A DNA stretch of 53,631 bases from Bartonella queenslandensis (GTDB taxonomy: Bacteria; Pseudomonadota; Alphaproteobacteria; Rhizobiales; Rhizobiaceae): positions 1-53,631 of the forward strand of contig NZ_NAAI01000012.1 of the NCBI RefSeq assembly GCF_018155095.1, in the 5' to 3' direction. The stretch's first letter is position 1, and each line of letters starts with the position of its first letter. The notes under the pieces are model-generated. The model ran no database searches. It was not told where the DNA came from and saw only the letters and a list, made by a program, of their open reading frames with translations. Shown here in pieces: positions 1-8,949 of the stretch. Both the position numbers and the translations under genes were made by a program.

Positions 1-460
1 TCTTTGAGGGCAGAGTGCATCCTCTATGAGATTGGATACATGCCTTATGAGGGTGAGGCTGTATCCCGTGAGGGGAAGGATGCACTCTTGTGAAGAGCTG
101 AGTGCATCCTCTATGAGATTGGGACCATGCCTTATGAGAGTAAGGCTGTATCCCGTGAGGGGAAGGATGCACTCTTTTAGAAGGCAGAGTGCATCCTCTA
201 TGAGATTGGGACCATGCCTTATGAGAGTAAGGCTGTATCCCTTGAGGGGAAGGATGCACTCTTTTGAGGGCAGAGTGCATCCTCTATGAGATTGGGACCA
301 TGCCTTATGAGAGTAAGGCTGTATCCCTTGAGGGGAAGGATGCACTCTTTTGAGGGCAGAGTGCATCCTCTATGAGATTGGGACCATGCCTTATGAGAGT
401 AAGGCTGTATCCCTTGAGGGGAAGGATGCACTCTTTAGAGGGCAGAGTGCATCCATAGGA
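1..460. repeat. 86-bp tandem repeat array with internal inverted repeats
   Basis: The marker GAGTGCATCC recurs at 13, 100, 187, 273, 359 and 445, giving a period of 86-87 bp, five full units and a partial sixth. Each unit ends with the exact reverse complement GGATGCACTC, and inside it CCTTA and TAAGG can pair, so every unit can fold as a branched hairpin. The array is cut by the window edge. Units after the first two are nearly identical, which implies recent expansion. The 86-bp steps shift the reading frame, so it is unlikely to encode protein. Confidence 0.9.
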
Positions 461-2007
461 AAAGGCATATCTCAAATAAAGAGAAAGCCCAAGAGATTTG
501 TGTTCTATTTTATCTCTATCGGTTTTTACATTTATTATAGATAGTTATTTTGTCTCCTATATTTAAGAGGGTTATAGGATAAGACTCACTGATCAATGTG
601 ATCGTAACGAAGACTGAGATCTCTATGAGAATTAAGATATTTTTGTGCTTTTTTTTTGTTTTTTTTTTGATTTTATTGAATCATACAAGATTTAGGAAGC
701 ATTTTTATACAGTTTGGCTTTTGATTGTGTTAATTGTATTGGTTTAATATTTCAGTTATTTCAATGACTTAAATAAAATTTCAAAGAACGCTGCTTTATC
801 ATAGGAAAGAGCAAGGTGGCACGCGTCATACATTTTGTCAGTGTACAATGTTTATGCTGGGTTTATGCCGGTCCTTGGGTTTATGCCGATTCTTGGGGTC
901 ATGACGGCCCTTGGGGCGCGTTTTTTGGGTGATGATGATTCTTGAAGCTTGAGAGTATTGATTAAGAGATACTGTGATTCTTTATCTTTGAAGTGTTTTA
1001 TTTTACACGGGCTTTCCTGCTTGGAACGGGTGAGGAGGTGGTTTGATGAATTCAATATAAAACAGAGTTGAAATATAAGAAGCCTAAAGTAGTTGGCTCT
1101 CTTATTTTGAGGTTTCTAAGATAAAGAACAGAAGACACCCCATTGTCATGATAAAATACTGTGTTGATTTTCCAACGATAAAGAAAAAATATCGGTGATT
1201 CTATTGTATCGTAAAACAGTGTATACCGTAAAAGCCCTTGTTCATTTAAGAGGAGATAAAGGAGCCTGCGTGATACAATGAGGTATTTTTGGGGGGAAGT
1301 GTTTTTTTAAGGCGTGGTGAATATTTTTAGATGCGCTTATCGCGCTCTCAAGTTTTAGATCAATCCCTTACCATGAAAAACCAAAAGTGCGTGGGAAGAT
1401 CAAGAGAGATAAAAATCCAGATTGTTGCAGCTCCAATTGAGTGAAGAACGCTCGTCTTTTGGGGAAGGATAATTTAAGTCCATTTGACAAAAGAAGGGTC
1501 TCTGTTGCAGGAAGATCTTATGAAAGAAGATCACAAAGTTCATAAGATTTAAGACAATACAGTCATAAAAAAAGCCCTCTGCTTCAAACAGAAGGCAATA
1601 ATAAGGAGAATTTCCAACATTCGGTAGTAAAAAATATCAAAAAAAGGTGAATCTAAAAAAACATACTCAATACAAAAATTCACACTTAGAAGACTTACTT
1701 CTCTAGTAGTAGCAGAGAATTGAACATAGAGCAAGATAAAAATACTTCTTTAAAAAGGAAAATTTTGTCATTCGTGCCTTAAAACATCATGAATACTTTT
1801 TGTTTATTGAATGTTTATTTTGCAATTCAATGTCATGTAAGTATTTAAAGCTGTTATGACGCCTGTAACTCTCTTTATTCTTCAATAACAAACCGAACAA
1901 AGAGAGCACCTCGTGGTTATAAATCGGTGGAGAGTAAGGCGCTTTGTTTTTTTTTAAGAGCATGCATTTTGGACGCAAGGATTTTGTGGGCAGTCTGGCG
2001 CCCTTTA
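461..2007. other. Intergenic DNA, no convincing gene
   Basis: Only short, compositionally poor ORFs occur here. Around 1190-1350 the sequence (TATACCGTAAAA near 1222, then GGTGAATATTTTT) weakly resembles the repeat module found next to the Brt cassettes farther right, so it may be an old copy. A minus-strand terminator at 1565-1596 is the only clear signal. Confidence 0.6.
1565..1596 (-). terminator. Rho-independent terminator, minus strand
   Basis: Read on the minus strand, GCCTTCTG, a 7-nt loop and CAGAGGGC form an 8-bp stem (one wobble) followed by a run of seven T. No gene is recognisable immediately upstream on that strand (1600-2000), so it may end a small RNA or be left over from a lost gene. 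Confidence 0.65.
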
Positions 2008-2224
2008 AGCAGCTTTGCGTCCTTTAAAATGTGGTGGGATGGGAGTGCAAGGGGGGAGAACTGTTTTGACTGCCGCGCGGGCATGGGGAATTCTCCCTTG
2101 AGTGCAAGGGTTTTGTGAGCAGCTTTGCGTCCTTTAAAATGTGGTGGGATGGGGGGGGCGCAAGGGGGGAAGCTGTTTGGACTGTCGCACGGCGAGGGGA
2201 ATCCTCCTTTAGAGAGGAGAACAT
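2008..2224. repeat. Two-copy 110-bp direct repeat
   Basis: AGCAGCTTTGCGTCC starts at 2008 and again at 2118. Each copy continues through a G-rich segment and a piece with ...GGGGAATYCTCC. The copies differ by a few substitutions and small indels. No coding role is seen. Confidence 0.75.
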
Positions 2225-2275
2225 AGAATGTTTCCCTGAAGGGACAAATTATGTTCTCCTGAAGGGTTAAGGGAA

Positions 2276-2854
2276 TTATTCAGAATGTTTATGGTTTGCA
2301 TATCCCCAATGAAAGGCTAACAAGTCTAAACAATCTCGTAAATGATCGGCAAGGGAGTTTTGTTTTCGTTTTGAAGAAGTTAATTCTTTGATCGCTTGTC
2401 CATAACCGATAACCCTTTCAAGCAGCGAATAGCCTAGAATACCAAGTTGTACTTTGATTGTTTTTAAATGATTGCAGGCTTCTATTTGCTGTTCAATGGG
2501 GTGCGTATACCCTTGGCTACAAGCAACTTTTTCACGGGTGGTGTCAAGGCTCATGTGGAGGTCTGCTTGACTGTGGCGCCAGTAAAAATAAAAACGTTCT
2601 GCGGCTTTATATTGTGCCTTACTGAGATGTCCTTTCGCATATAAAAGTGCAATGGGACGGCTTTGTGCATTGACAATAGCTTTGATGGTGCGCGGGTTGC
2701 TGGAACTTTCTGGATGCGTGGGCTGAAAATAAGGATTGCTCGTTTCAAAGGGGATTTCTTGTGTCTTTAAATGACCTATGTGCTTTTCTTTCTCTTGGAG
2801 GTTTTTCTCTTGAGGCTCAAGAAGGTGCGTGTTTTTTTTCTCTTGATGGGTCAT
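2276..2854 (-). CDS. DUF6456-like phage-associated protein
   Basis: This 192-residue protein has a polar, Glu/Lys/Gln-rich N-terminus (about 1-50), then a conserved-looking core with RPIALLYAKGHLSKAQYKAAERF (split here as RPIALLYAKG and LSKAQYKAAERF) at about 66-88 and a C-terminal DHLRDCLDLLAFHWG at about 168-182. From memory these are hallmarks of the DUF6456 family of Hyphomicrobiales, often found in prophage or regulatory settings; the molecular function is unknown. An AGGAGATGAT-type ribosome site precedes the ATG. It belongs by strand and position with the primase and DUF1376 genes to its right. The domain call is from motif memory, not a search. Confidence 0.7.
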   Translation of the reverse strand: MTHQEKKNTHLLEPQEKNLQEKEKHIGHLKTQEIPFETSNPYFQPTHPESSSNPRTIKAIVNAQSRPIALLYAKGHLSKAQYKAAERFYFYWRHSQADLHMSLDTTREKVACSQGYTHPIEQQIEACNHLKTIKVQLGILGYSLLERVIGYGQAIKELTSSKRKQNSLADHLRDCLDLLAFHWGYANHKHSE

Positions 2855-3011
2855 ATCATCTCCTTAAAATATCATTTGATTCTTGTTAAAAAAATGTTGC
2901 TTGGATTCATGGAAAAAGGGGGGATGGTGGAAGACATGTGTTGGCGTGTGTCCGTGGGGCATGGGGGCGGTCTTGAGGCTTAATGGGCATTCCCTGTATT
3001 TTCCTTGATGT

Positions 3012-3284
3012 TTGGTTATGAAGAAATGCAGCGGCGGGGTTAACGAAGGGTTTATTCTTCAAGAGGGGGCTGATTGGCTTCATTTTGTCGCTGTTGCTGA
3101 GTGTGTTTGTAAGCAAGCCGAGCATTTGGGTTTGACTTGGCTTTGGTTCTCCAATAAGTGGGTATCAATCGGTATTTTTGTATTTCTTGTTCATTTTATG
3201 AGCGCTTTTTTTCATGAAGGGATGAGATGTGTTGGTCTGATGCTGGGGAGAGGCTTAAAAAGAATGGGCATTTTGTTGCGTTGA
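3012..3284 (+). pseudogene. Broken paralog of the adjacent membrane protein (C-terminal part)
   Basis: The frame ends with EHLGLTWLWFSNKW followed by a hydrophobic stretch and a Lys/Arg-rich end. This matches the C-terminus of the intact membrane protein just downstream (KHLGLSWLWFSNDD). Only the last ~60 codons are homologous; the rest of the frame has no counterpart. It is best read as a decayed tandem duplicate. Confidence 0.55.
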
Positions 3285-3323
3285 GGGCCTTTTCTTTCAT
3301 TTTATTATTGTGGGGAGATAGAA

Positions 3324-4031
3324 ATGACGCAGGGGTTGTGGTTTTTGCTGTTGTTGGGGTTTGTTTGCCTTTTTGCTGTTGCCTTGGTTTTATTGATGAA
3401 GCTGGCTGCGCGCCGTGGGGTTACAAGGTGGCGTTTTTTTGGTAGGTGGGTGGTCTTTTACGGCGTCCTTGCTCTTTACCTTGGTTTTCTTTCTGTGGGA
3501 ATAGGGGAGCGCGCTGTTAGCGGGGAGCTGTTGTTAAAGGTGGCGGTATTTTCCTGCATTTTTGGCGCTATCCTTGGTTTGCTGCATTGGGGTGTGGGGA
3601 GTCTGCCGGTTGCTTGGCAAGTCTGCGTGAGGTGGTCCATGTTTTGTTGTCTGATGGTTGTTCTCATTATACTTTTTGCTGTGGGTGTCAGGGATATGAA
3701 TAGTGTCAGGGAGATGTTCTTGAAGGTGTTGATCTTTGCTGTCTTGTTGAAGCTGCTCTTGGGGTTCTTTATAGGCGAACAGAGCAATATGGTGTTGCAG
3801 AGGTCGTTGCGTGTTTTGGATTTTGTACTTTTTATCTGCATTATGGCCGTTTTCTTTTTCTTTGTTTCTTTGGGAGCGAAGCATCTGGGATTGAGCTGGC
3901 TTTGGTTCTCAAATGATGATGTATTGACCGCTATAAGAACATTTCTCTTTATTTTGATTTATCAGGGAGTGAAGGCTGTGTGTGTGAAGGGGAAGGCATT
4001 TTTAAAGAAAGTGGTGTTGATGGGGTGTTAA
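3324..4031 (+). CDS. Multi-spanning hypothetical membrane protein
   Basis: The 235-residue product is almost entirely hydrophobic, with about six predicted membrane helices (roughly 5-25, 40-60, 70-90, 105-122, 130-150, 165-185) and a basic C-terminal tail. GGGGAGATAGAA precedes the ATG as a ribosome site. It converges on the primase-helicase gene, overlapping its last 4 bases. I do not recognise the family. A truncated relative lies immediately upstream, so the gene was once tandemly duplicated. A holin-like or superinfection role would be speculation. Confidence 0.55.
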   Translation: MTQGLWFLLLLGFVCLFAVALVLLMKLAARRGVTRWRFFGRWVVFYGVLALYLGFLSVGIGERAVSGELLLKVAVFSCIFGAILGLLHWGVGSLPVAWQVCVRWSMFCCLMVVLIILFAVGVRDMNSVREMFLKVLIFAVLLKLLLGFFIGEQSNMVLQRSLRVLDFVLFICIMAVFFFFVSLGAKHLGLSWLWFSNDDVLTAIRTFLFILIYQGVKAVCVKGKAFLKKVVLMGC

Positions 4032-6262
4032 AGATAACGCCGTGGGGGGAAGGGGGTGTCAAAAGAACAGCGATAGCGATAGGTTTGGGAATCAAACCAA
4101 AGACCTATTTTGCCTTCAAAATCGCCGGAACGTTGTTTGGCAATATTCATAATGACGCCGGGACGTTTGACTAAATCTGCTTTTTCTTCTTGCAATGATG
4201 CAGCAAAGATTTTGTCTTCTAACGAGCGGTTGCGCCAAATGGTGATGATGTTAAAAGCATTCGCACCAATTTCTGAGGCGCCTTTAATATCTTCTGTCCC
4301 AGGGATATCTTTATCCAGACCCCCTTTGCGGGCATGGGCGACAAGATGAATATGCACACTGTTTAAAACAGCCCAATCAACCATTTTATAAACCGCTTGT
4401 TCTTGTCCTGCATAATCATCGGAGGCAATGCCAAGCCGCATGAGACTATCGATAATAAATTGATCGCAACCATAGCGCGCACGGCAATAGTCAAAAACAT
4501 CAAGCAAGGTGTCGACACTTGATTTGCCAACATGTTCATAAAGAATAAGTCCATCGTCTAAAAAATGCAAAATGCGTTCAATCGTCTCTTTTGTAGGCTT
4601 TTCTAAGCCGCCCGTTTGTTTCGCTAAACGCCGGAGGGATTGTTCTCCTTTCATCTCTAAAGAGGCTAAGCAAAGACGGCTGTTTTGCGCAATCCAATGG
4701 GGAATACAGTCGGACAACAATTGGCTTTTGCCTGCCCCACTGGCACCGCTCCACAGCGTTAATTCTGCAGGGCGAAAATGCAATTTATCCTTCAGTTTAG
4801 GATAGGGAACCGTATAGCCAAGATGTTTTTCAGGTTCTGGCCAAAATAGCCCAATCACTTGATCTTTATAGTCTGAGGCGCGCCGTAAACCTTCTGGTGC
4901 AAAGCTTTTTGCTGAAGAAAAAGCTGCTTTTATGGTGGCAGCATCAATTCCTGCCGTTAAACAGTCATTGGCATCTTTGCGGGGTAAACGAACACGGTAG
5001 CAACGGTGACGTCCAAGCCTGCTGGCAATTTCATGGGCGGCTTCTTCTCCGGTTTGGTCCATATCGGTGGCTAAAAAAATGGTTTCAAAAGCTTCTAAAT
5101 GATCAAATTCATTTTCAATCCAGTTTTGCTTACCCCCCCTTCCGCCTCCAAAGGGTACAGAAACCGCCGGATATCCATAGGCGGCAAGCGAAAGCGCATC
5201 AATTTCCCCTTCCGTGATGACAATTGTCCGGTTTGTTGAAGAAAGCGTGGGAAACGACGTGTGATCTGAGGGCGCGGGGTGCGATGTGTGTGTGGTGGCG
5301 CTAGCTGTTGAGGGCGCGGGGTGCGATGTGTGTGTGGTGGCGCTAGCTGTTGAGGGCGCGGGGTGCGGTGTGTGTGTGGTGGTGTTGGCTGTTGAGGGCG
5401 CGGGGGGCGGTGCATGCGTGGTGGCGCTAGCTGTTGAGGGCGCGGGGTGGCGTGTGTGCGTGGCGGTGTGGGCTGTTGAAGACGCGGGTTGGGGTGCATG
5501 CGTGGTGGTGTGGGCTGTTGAGGGTGCGGGGTGCGATGTGTGCGTGGTGGCGTTGGCTGTTGAGGGCACGGGGTGCGATGTGTGCGTGGGCGCTTGGGTT
5601 GCTGAAGGTGCGGGTTGGGGTGCATGCGTGGCGGTGTGGGCTGTTGAGGGCGCGGGGTGCGATACGTGCGTGGTGGGGTGGATGGGGTAAAGGGCTTGCC
5701 AACCGAATAAAATCGGTTCACATTGGGCTACTGTAGGTTTTGTTTTTGCTCCCGCTTGAGCGAGTCGTTCTTTGACTAAAGCAAGGGTACCATCAGGTTT
5801 ATAAAAGGGGAAAATGATTTTTTCGTTCTCTTCTCCTATGCGGTAACGCTTTATAACCTCTAGAGGAATGCGGCGTTCTTTATGGAGATAGTTTTTTACG
5901 AGATTTTGCGGGGTACACCCTTTAGGAATCGGTGGACGGCGGTAGGAACGATGAGGGACCATAAAGGGTTTGGGGCGTGTCAGATTGAGAGTTGTGCGTG
6001 CTTCTTCTAATGCTTGAGAGAGACTGATGCCTTTGACTGCACACCAAAGGTCTAAAATATCGCCTCCGATACCTTCTGCAAAATCATACCAAAGGCCTGC
6101 TTTACTGCCGCTTAAGCAAATCGATAAACTTTGACCGGCTTCACCGCGGGTGTTGCCGACAAGCCAATTGTTGCCGCGTTTATGTCCTTGGGGAAGAAGC
6201 ATTTCTGCGATCTGATCTGCTTGTGCGATAAGCTTTTGTTTGATTTCAAAAATTGTGCTCAT
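4028..6262 (-). CDS. Phage-type TOPRIM primase / replicative helicase
   Basis: About 744 residues from the ATG at 6262; an upstream in-frame start at 6292 would add 10 residues. The N-terminal third resembles the primase region of phage-type primase-helicases, with no classical CHC2 zinc finger visible. A TOPRIM domain follows, with EGEIDALSLA near 348 and the acidic ATDMDQTGEEA near 399. The C-terminal half is a DnaB/RepA-like RecA fold with Walker A GASGAGKS near 505 and a Walker-B-like FIIDSLMRLG. It should unwind DNA and lay down primers for phage or plasmid replication. Residues ~191-330 are a repeat insert between the catalytic-core N-part and TOPRIM. It lies downstream of the DUF1376 gene on the same strand, separated by degenerate repeats. 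Confidence 0.88.
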   Translation of the reverse strand: MSTIFEIKQKLIAQADQIAEMLLPQGHKRGNNWLVGNTRGEAGQSLSICLSGSKAGLWYDFAEGIGGDILDLWCAVKGISLSQALEEARTTLNLTRPKPFMVPHRSYRRPPIPKGCTPQNLVKNYLHKERRIPLEVIKRYRIGEENEKIIFPFYKPDGTLALVKERLAQAGAKTKPTVAQCEPILFGWQALYPIHPTTHVSHPAPSTAHTATHAPQPAPSATQAPTHTSHPVPSTANATTHTSHPAPSTAHTTTHAPQPASSTAHTATHTRHPAPSTASATTHAPPPAPSTANTTTHTPHPAPSTASATTHTSHPAPSTASATTHTSHPAPSDHTSFPTLSSTNRTIVITEGEIDALSLAAYGYPAVSVPFGGGRGGKQNWIENEFDHLEAFETIFLATDMDQTGEEAAHEIASRLGRHRCYRVRLPRKDANDCLTAGIDAATIKAAFSSAKSFAPEGLRRASDYKDQVIGLFWPEPEKHLGYTVPYPKLKDKLHFRPAELTLWSGASGAGKSQLLSDCIPHWIAQNSRLCLASLEMKGEQSLRRLAKQTGGLEKPTKETIERILHFLDDGLILYEHVGKSSVDTLLDVFDYCRARYGCDQFIIDSLMRLGIASDDYAGQEQAVYKMVDWAVLNSVHIHLVAHARKGGLDKDIPGTEDIKGASEIGANAFNIITIWRNRSLEDKIFAASLQEEKADLVKRPGVIMNIAKQRSGDFEGKIGLWFDSQTYRYRCSFDTPFPPRRYL
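5268..5690 (-). repeat. In-frame 42-bp (14-residue) repeat array inside the primase-helicase
   Basis: About ten units encode variants of TTHTSHPAPSTAxA, i.e. Pro/Thr/His/Ser-rich 14-mers. The 42-bp period keeps the frame open. The array sits in a linker just before the TOPRIM EGEIDA motif, so it probably forms a flexible, disordered spacer. Both other frames and the opposite strand are also open through the array, producing spurious ORFs. Confidence 0.9.
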
Positions 6263-6286
6263 GGTTATTCGTGATATATTCGTTTT

Positions 6287-6430
6287 TTTCAAGGGTGTGT
6301 GTTGCTGTTCTCATCGTTCGATCTCATGGCAAAACCAGTGGGGCTATGGGGATTACTCGTCTGCCTTGAGAGCTTCTTTGCCGCTCTTGGCTTGCCAATA
6401 ATTGCGAAACTTTTGGGTTGGCTCATGGGA
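6287..6430 (-). pseudogene. Decayed copy of the 3' end of the DUF1376 gene
   Basis: The plus-strand stretch with GCTTCTTTGCCGCTCTTGG and TTGCCAATAATTGCGAAAC closely matches 7320-7370, the 3' part of the DUF1376 gene, and the flanking CGTTCGATCTCAYGGC also matches (about 6312 versus 7265). It contains indels and is not open. It marks one end of a duplicated block that also contains the 140-bp repeats. Confidence 0.75.
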
Positions 6431-6990
6431 TTGCTCTTTGTTGGATGTTTTTGAAACGGCTGTGTTGATGTCTGTTTGCTTGCATGGGAAGCGGGGTCTT
6501 GTGGGTGGGCGTTATGTTCGTGAAAGAGGAGGGGATGACGAGAGGCGTGGAGGGTGTTGTTTGAAGGAGCTGCTCTTTGTTGAACGTTTCTGATACGGCT
6601 ATGTTGATGTCTGTTTGCTTGCATGGGAAGTGGGGTGTTGCGGGTGGTGGGCGTCATGTTCGTGAAAGAGGAAGGGATGGCGAGAGGCTAGAGGGTGTTG
6701 TTTGAAGGGGCTGCTCTTTGTTGGATGTTTCTGATACGGCTGTGTTGATGTCTGTTTGCTTGCATGGGAAGTGCGGTGTTGCGGGTGGTGGGCGTCATGT
6801 GCATGAAAGAGGAAGGGGATGGGGAGAGGCGTGGGGGGTGTTGTTTGAAGGGATTGCTCTTTGTTGAACGTTTCTGATACGGCTATGTTGATGTCTGTTT
6901 GCTTGCATGAGAAGTGGGGTCTTGTGGGTGGTGGGCGTCATGTTCGTGAAAGAGGAAGGGGATGGGGAGAGGCGTGGGGGGTATCGCGCT
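6431..6990. repeat. Four ~140-bp tandem repeats derived from the DUF1376 gene region
   Basis: Units begin with TGCTCTTTGTTG near 6431, 6570, 6712 and 6855. Each contains TGATACGGCTGTGTTGATG, TCTGTTTGCTTGCATG and a GA-rich tail. The core resembles 7400-7440 inside the DUF1376 gene (GAAACGGCTGCCTGGATG, TCTGCTTGCC), so the array seems to have been amplified from the gene's own 3' part. No convincing ORF uses it. Confidence 0.8.
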
Positions 6991-7166
6991 GTTGTGAGGA
7001 GAGCAGAGGGGATGATGGTGATGCGTTTTACTGTGTGAATGGTCTCTCCACGGGGTGTTTGGATGCCTGCCGTTGTGCTCTGGGTTGTCTGATCTGGTTT
7101 GTTTATGGTTTTGAAACATTTGTGCCCTCCCCGTGTTTGCTTGAGAAAGTGCTTTCGCGTGTGAGG

Positions 7167-8234
7167 TCAACACGTGTCGCTATAGTTGATCAGACTGCGG
7201 TAAAGGCTATCGCTGCTTTCAGAGGGGAGAGGGGAGATCCGCTCCTGTTTTTGCTGTTCTAGCCGTTCGATCTCACGGCGAAACCAGTTGCGCCATGTGG
7301 CTTGCCAATCCGCTTTGAGGGCTTCTTTGCCGCTCTTGGCTTGCCAATAATCGCGAAACTTTTTGGCTTGCCAATGAGCTTGGCTCTCACTCAAGCCTTC
7401 TGAAACGGCTGCCTGGATGTCTGCTTGCCAAGCTTCTGGAAGACGGTGTCCTTTGGGAATGCTGGCAATGGTAGGTTTTTTGTTGGTGCAAGGCAGGGGG
7501 AATGTTGAAAAGCTGGAGGGCGGGAGATGGTCGAGGCTTGTTGTCGCTTTTCGGGGGACAATTTGTGTGATCGGAGCGCAAGAGCCCTCTGTTGGGGGAT
7601 CGTTGGGAGAAGCCTTTTCGTGCTCTGTTTCTTCTGGAGGAAGAGAGATAACAGAGGAAGAAAAAGCCAAAGTGGGAGATTGAGCGCTTTGTTCAAAACT
7701 CTCCGGGCTGGAGTGGGCAGATTCTAACTCATCAAACAACATGTTCTTTTTTGAAACACCGACAGGTGTTTCCTTTTCTTCTGCCTTTTGAGCTTCTAAA
7801 TTTTGTTCATCATCTTTTGTCTGCTCGTTAAGCAGTTGCTGAATCTCAGCATTGATTTTCTTACGCTTTTTTGCCGAAGTTCGACCCGCAAAAGATTTTT
7901 TTTCAAGCAATTTTTCACGCTCTTGAAAAACATTTTCGCAACGCTGGTTCCATAATCCATTGGCTAAATTTAAAATCTTACCCTCTTGGATGAGCATTTC
8001 TAAAACATTAACAAAAGTTCGCTTGTCACAACCGCAAAGACGCGCTAAACGTTCTTCCGATATTTCTAGAGGGCGACCGCGTGCATACATTTCATTGAGA
8101 AGAATCGTATAAATTCCAATCTCGTGGGCGCGCATGCCACGAACTCCTCCTAGAAAATCATTTTGATACCAACAAACATATGGAAGCCTAGACGATTCAT
8201 AGTGAGGAGTTTCTTGTTGATCAGCTTGTTTCAT
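7167..8234 (-). CDS. DUF1376 (YdaU-like) replication-associated protein
   Basis: The 355-residue protein starts with a DUF1376 domain (about 15-110; motifs WYQNDFLGGVRGMRAHEIG, YTILLNEMYARG, LARLCGCDKRTF), a winged-helix-like fold common in prophage replication genes. A lysine-rich coiled-coil-like segment (about 115-150) and a long polar linker follow. The C-terminus (about 275-345) has repeated WQA motifs (PEAWQADIQAAVSEG, WQATWRNWFRREIE) resembling DnaT-like helicase-loader tails. With the primase-helicase downstream it probably helps load or recruit the replicative helicase. It is divergent from the repressor-like gene to its right, a layout typical of a temperate-phage control region. 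Confidence 0.82.
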   Translation of the reverse strand: MKQADQQETPHYESSRLPYVCWYQNDFLGGVRGMRAHEIGIYTILLNEMYARGRPLEISEERLARLCGCDKRTFVNVLEMLIQEGKILNLANGLWNQRCENVFQEREKLLEKKSFAGRTSAKKRKKINAEIQQLLNEQTKDDEQNLEAQKAEEKETPVGVSKKNMLFDELESAHSSPESFEQSAQSPTLAFSSSVISLPPEETEHEKASPNDPPTEGSCAPITQIVPRKATTSLDHLPPSSFSTFPLPCTNKKPTIASIPKGHRLPEAWQADIQAAVSEGLSESQAHWQAKKFRDYWQAKSGKEALKADWQATWRNWFRREIERLEQQKQERISPLPSESSDSLYRSLINYSDTC

Positions 8235-8631
8235 ACAGCAATCTTCTTTCTTATACAGTTTCGTTAACGTTAAAAGCGCAAACAGAAATTTAACTCGTGT
8301 GGCGTTTGGCTCTGTTTAATGACGAGATTAAGCGGCTTCTTTATGACGTTTATAAATGAGTGGGCGTGCTTGAAGGGCATGAAAACGATAATTTGAGATT
8401 GCGATGATAGAAAAAATAAAGAGAACAATACTTCTCAATCTCGCCGCTTTTGGAGATAGTTCTTTGTATTCTATGGTGTGGTTAAAGTATTTTTATAAGC
8501 GAAAAATCATCTTTTATTTCCCCCTGAAAAATAAAATTTGTTTCCTTAATTTTATCCTTTTTAGAGGATATTGCAAGCCCGTTTTGTAAAAAGGACGTGT
8601 TTTTTTCAAAAGACGCGCTATATGGTGAATT
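8235..8631. other. Divergent control region between replication operon and repressor
   Basis: This 397-bp gap separates the leftward DUF1376 gene from the rightward repressor gene. It is AT-rich with no supported ORF. A dyad, TATCC-N8-GGATA, lies at 8553-8570, 62 bp before the repressor start. Promoters for both directions are expected here, but I cannot place them confidently. Confidence 0.55.
8553..8570. promoter_or_regulatory. Predicted repressor operator 1 (TATCC-N8-GGATA)
   Basis: The dyad TATCC, 8 nt, GGATA precedes the cI-like gene. The same arms with the same 8-nt spacing recur at 9174-9189 across the promoter of the next transcript. Two matching, equally spaced dyads flanking a repressor gene suggest autoregulation and early-promoter control. 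Confidence 0.5.
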
Positions 8632-8949
8632 ATGAATATCGATGGTTGGCGTAAAAGATTAAGGACCGCTTTGGAAAAAAGTGGACGATCAAAGAGATCC
8701 ATCTCCCTCGCTGCCGGTAAAGGGGCGGGATACCTCCATTCTATCCTTTCTGAAGGAAAAGAACCAACAATAGAATCCCTCTCGCGAATTTGTCACGAAA
8801 TTGATATCAGTATGAATTATATTCTTTATGGTAAGGGCGCAAGCCCTGAAGATAAAGAATTTCTAGAGCTCATTTCAAAACTCTCTCCGGAAGAGAGACA
8901 GGCAATTTTGACTCTTTTGCGGCGACCTTTTGGCGAAGCTTCAAAATAA
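8632..8949 (+). CDS. cI-like XRE-family repressor
   Basis: The 105-residue protein has a helix-turn-helix domain at about 7-62 (KSGRSKRSISLAAGKGAGYL, then LSRICHEIDISMNYILYGKG) typical of short prophage repressors. Its C-terminus (SPEERQAILTLLRRPFGE) is amphipathic and could mediate dimerisation. There is no LexA/S24 peptidase domain, so induction would not be by RecA-driven self-cleavage. It stands divergently from the replication genes and next to two matching dyads that could be its operators. It is not a member of the Brt-linked regulator family found elsewhere in the window. Confidence 0.82.
   Translation: MNIDGWRKRLRTALEKSGRSKRSISLAAGKGAGYLHSILSEGKEPTIESLSRICHEIDISMNYILYGKGASPEDKEFLELISKLSPEERQAILTLLRRPFGEASK

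Noticed and set aside
1..460. CRISPR array
   Set aside because: The 86-bp unit repeats completely with no unique spacers, and no cas genes are present.
3476..3884. Minus-strand ORFs opposite the membrane protein
   Set aside because: Basic, Gln/Asn/Lys-rich shadows of a hydrophobic gene; the plus-strand frame has the ribosome site and a related fragment upstream.
5095..5736. Long ORFs on both strands across the primase repeat array
   Set aside because: They are by-products of the 42-bp repeat; the primase-helicase frame alone continues into conserved domains on both sides.
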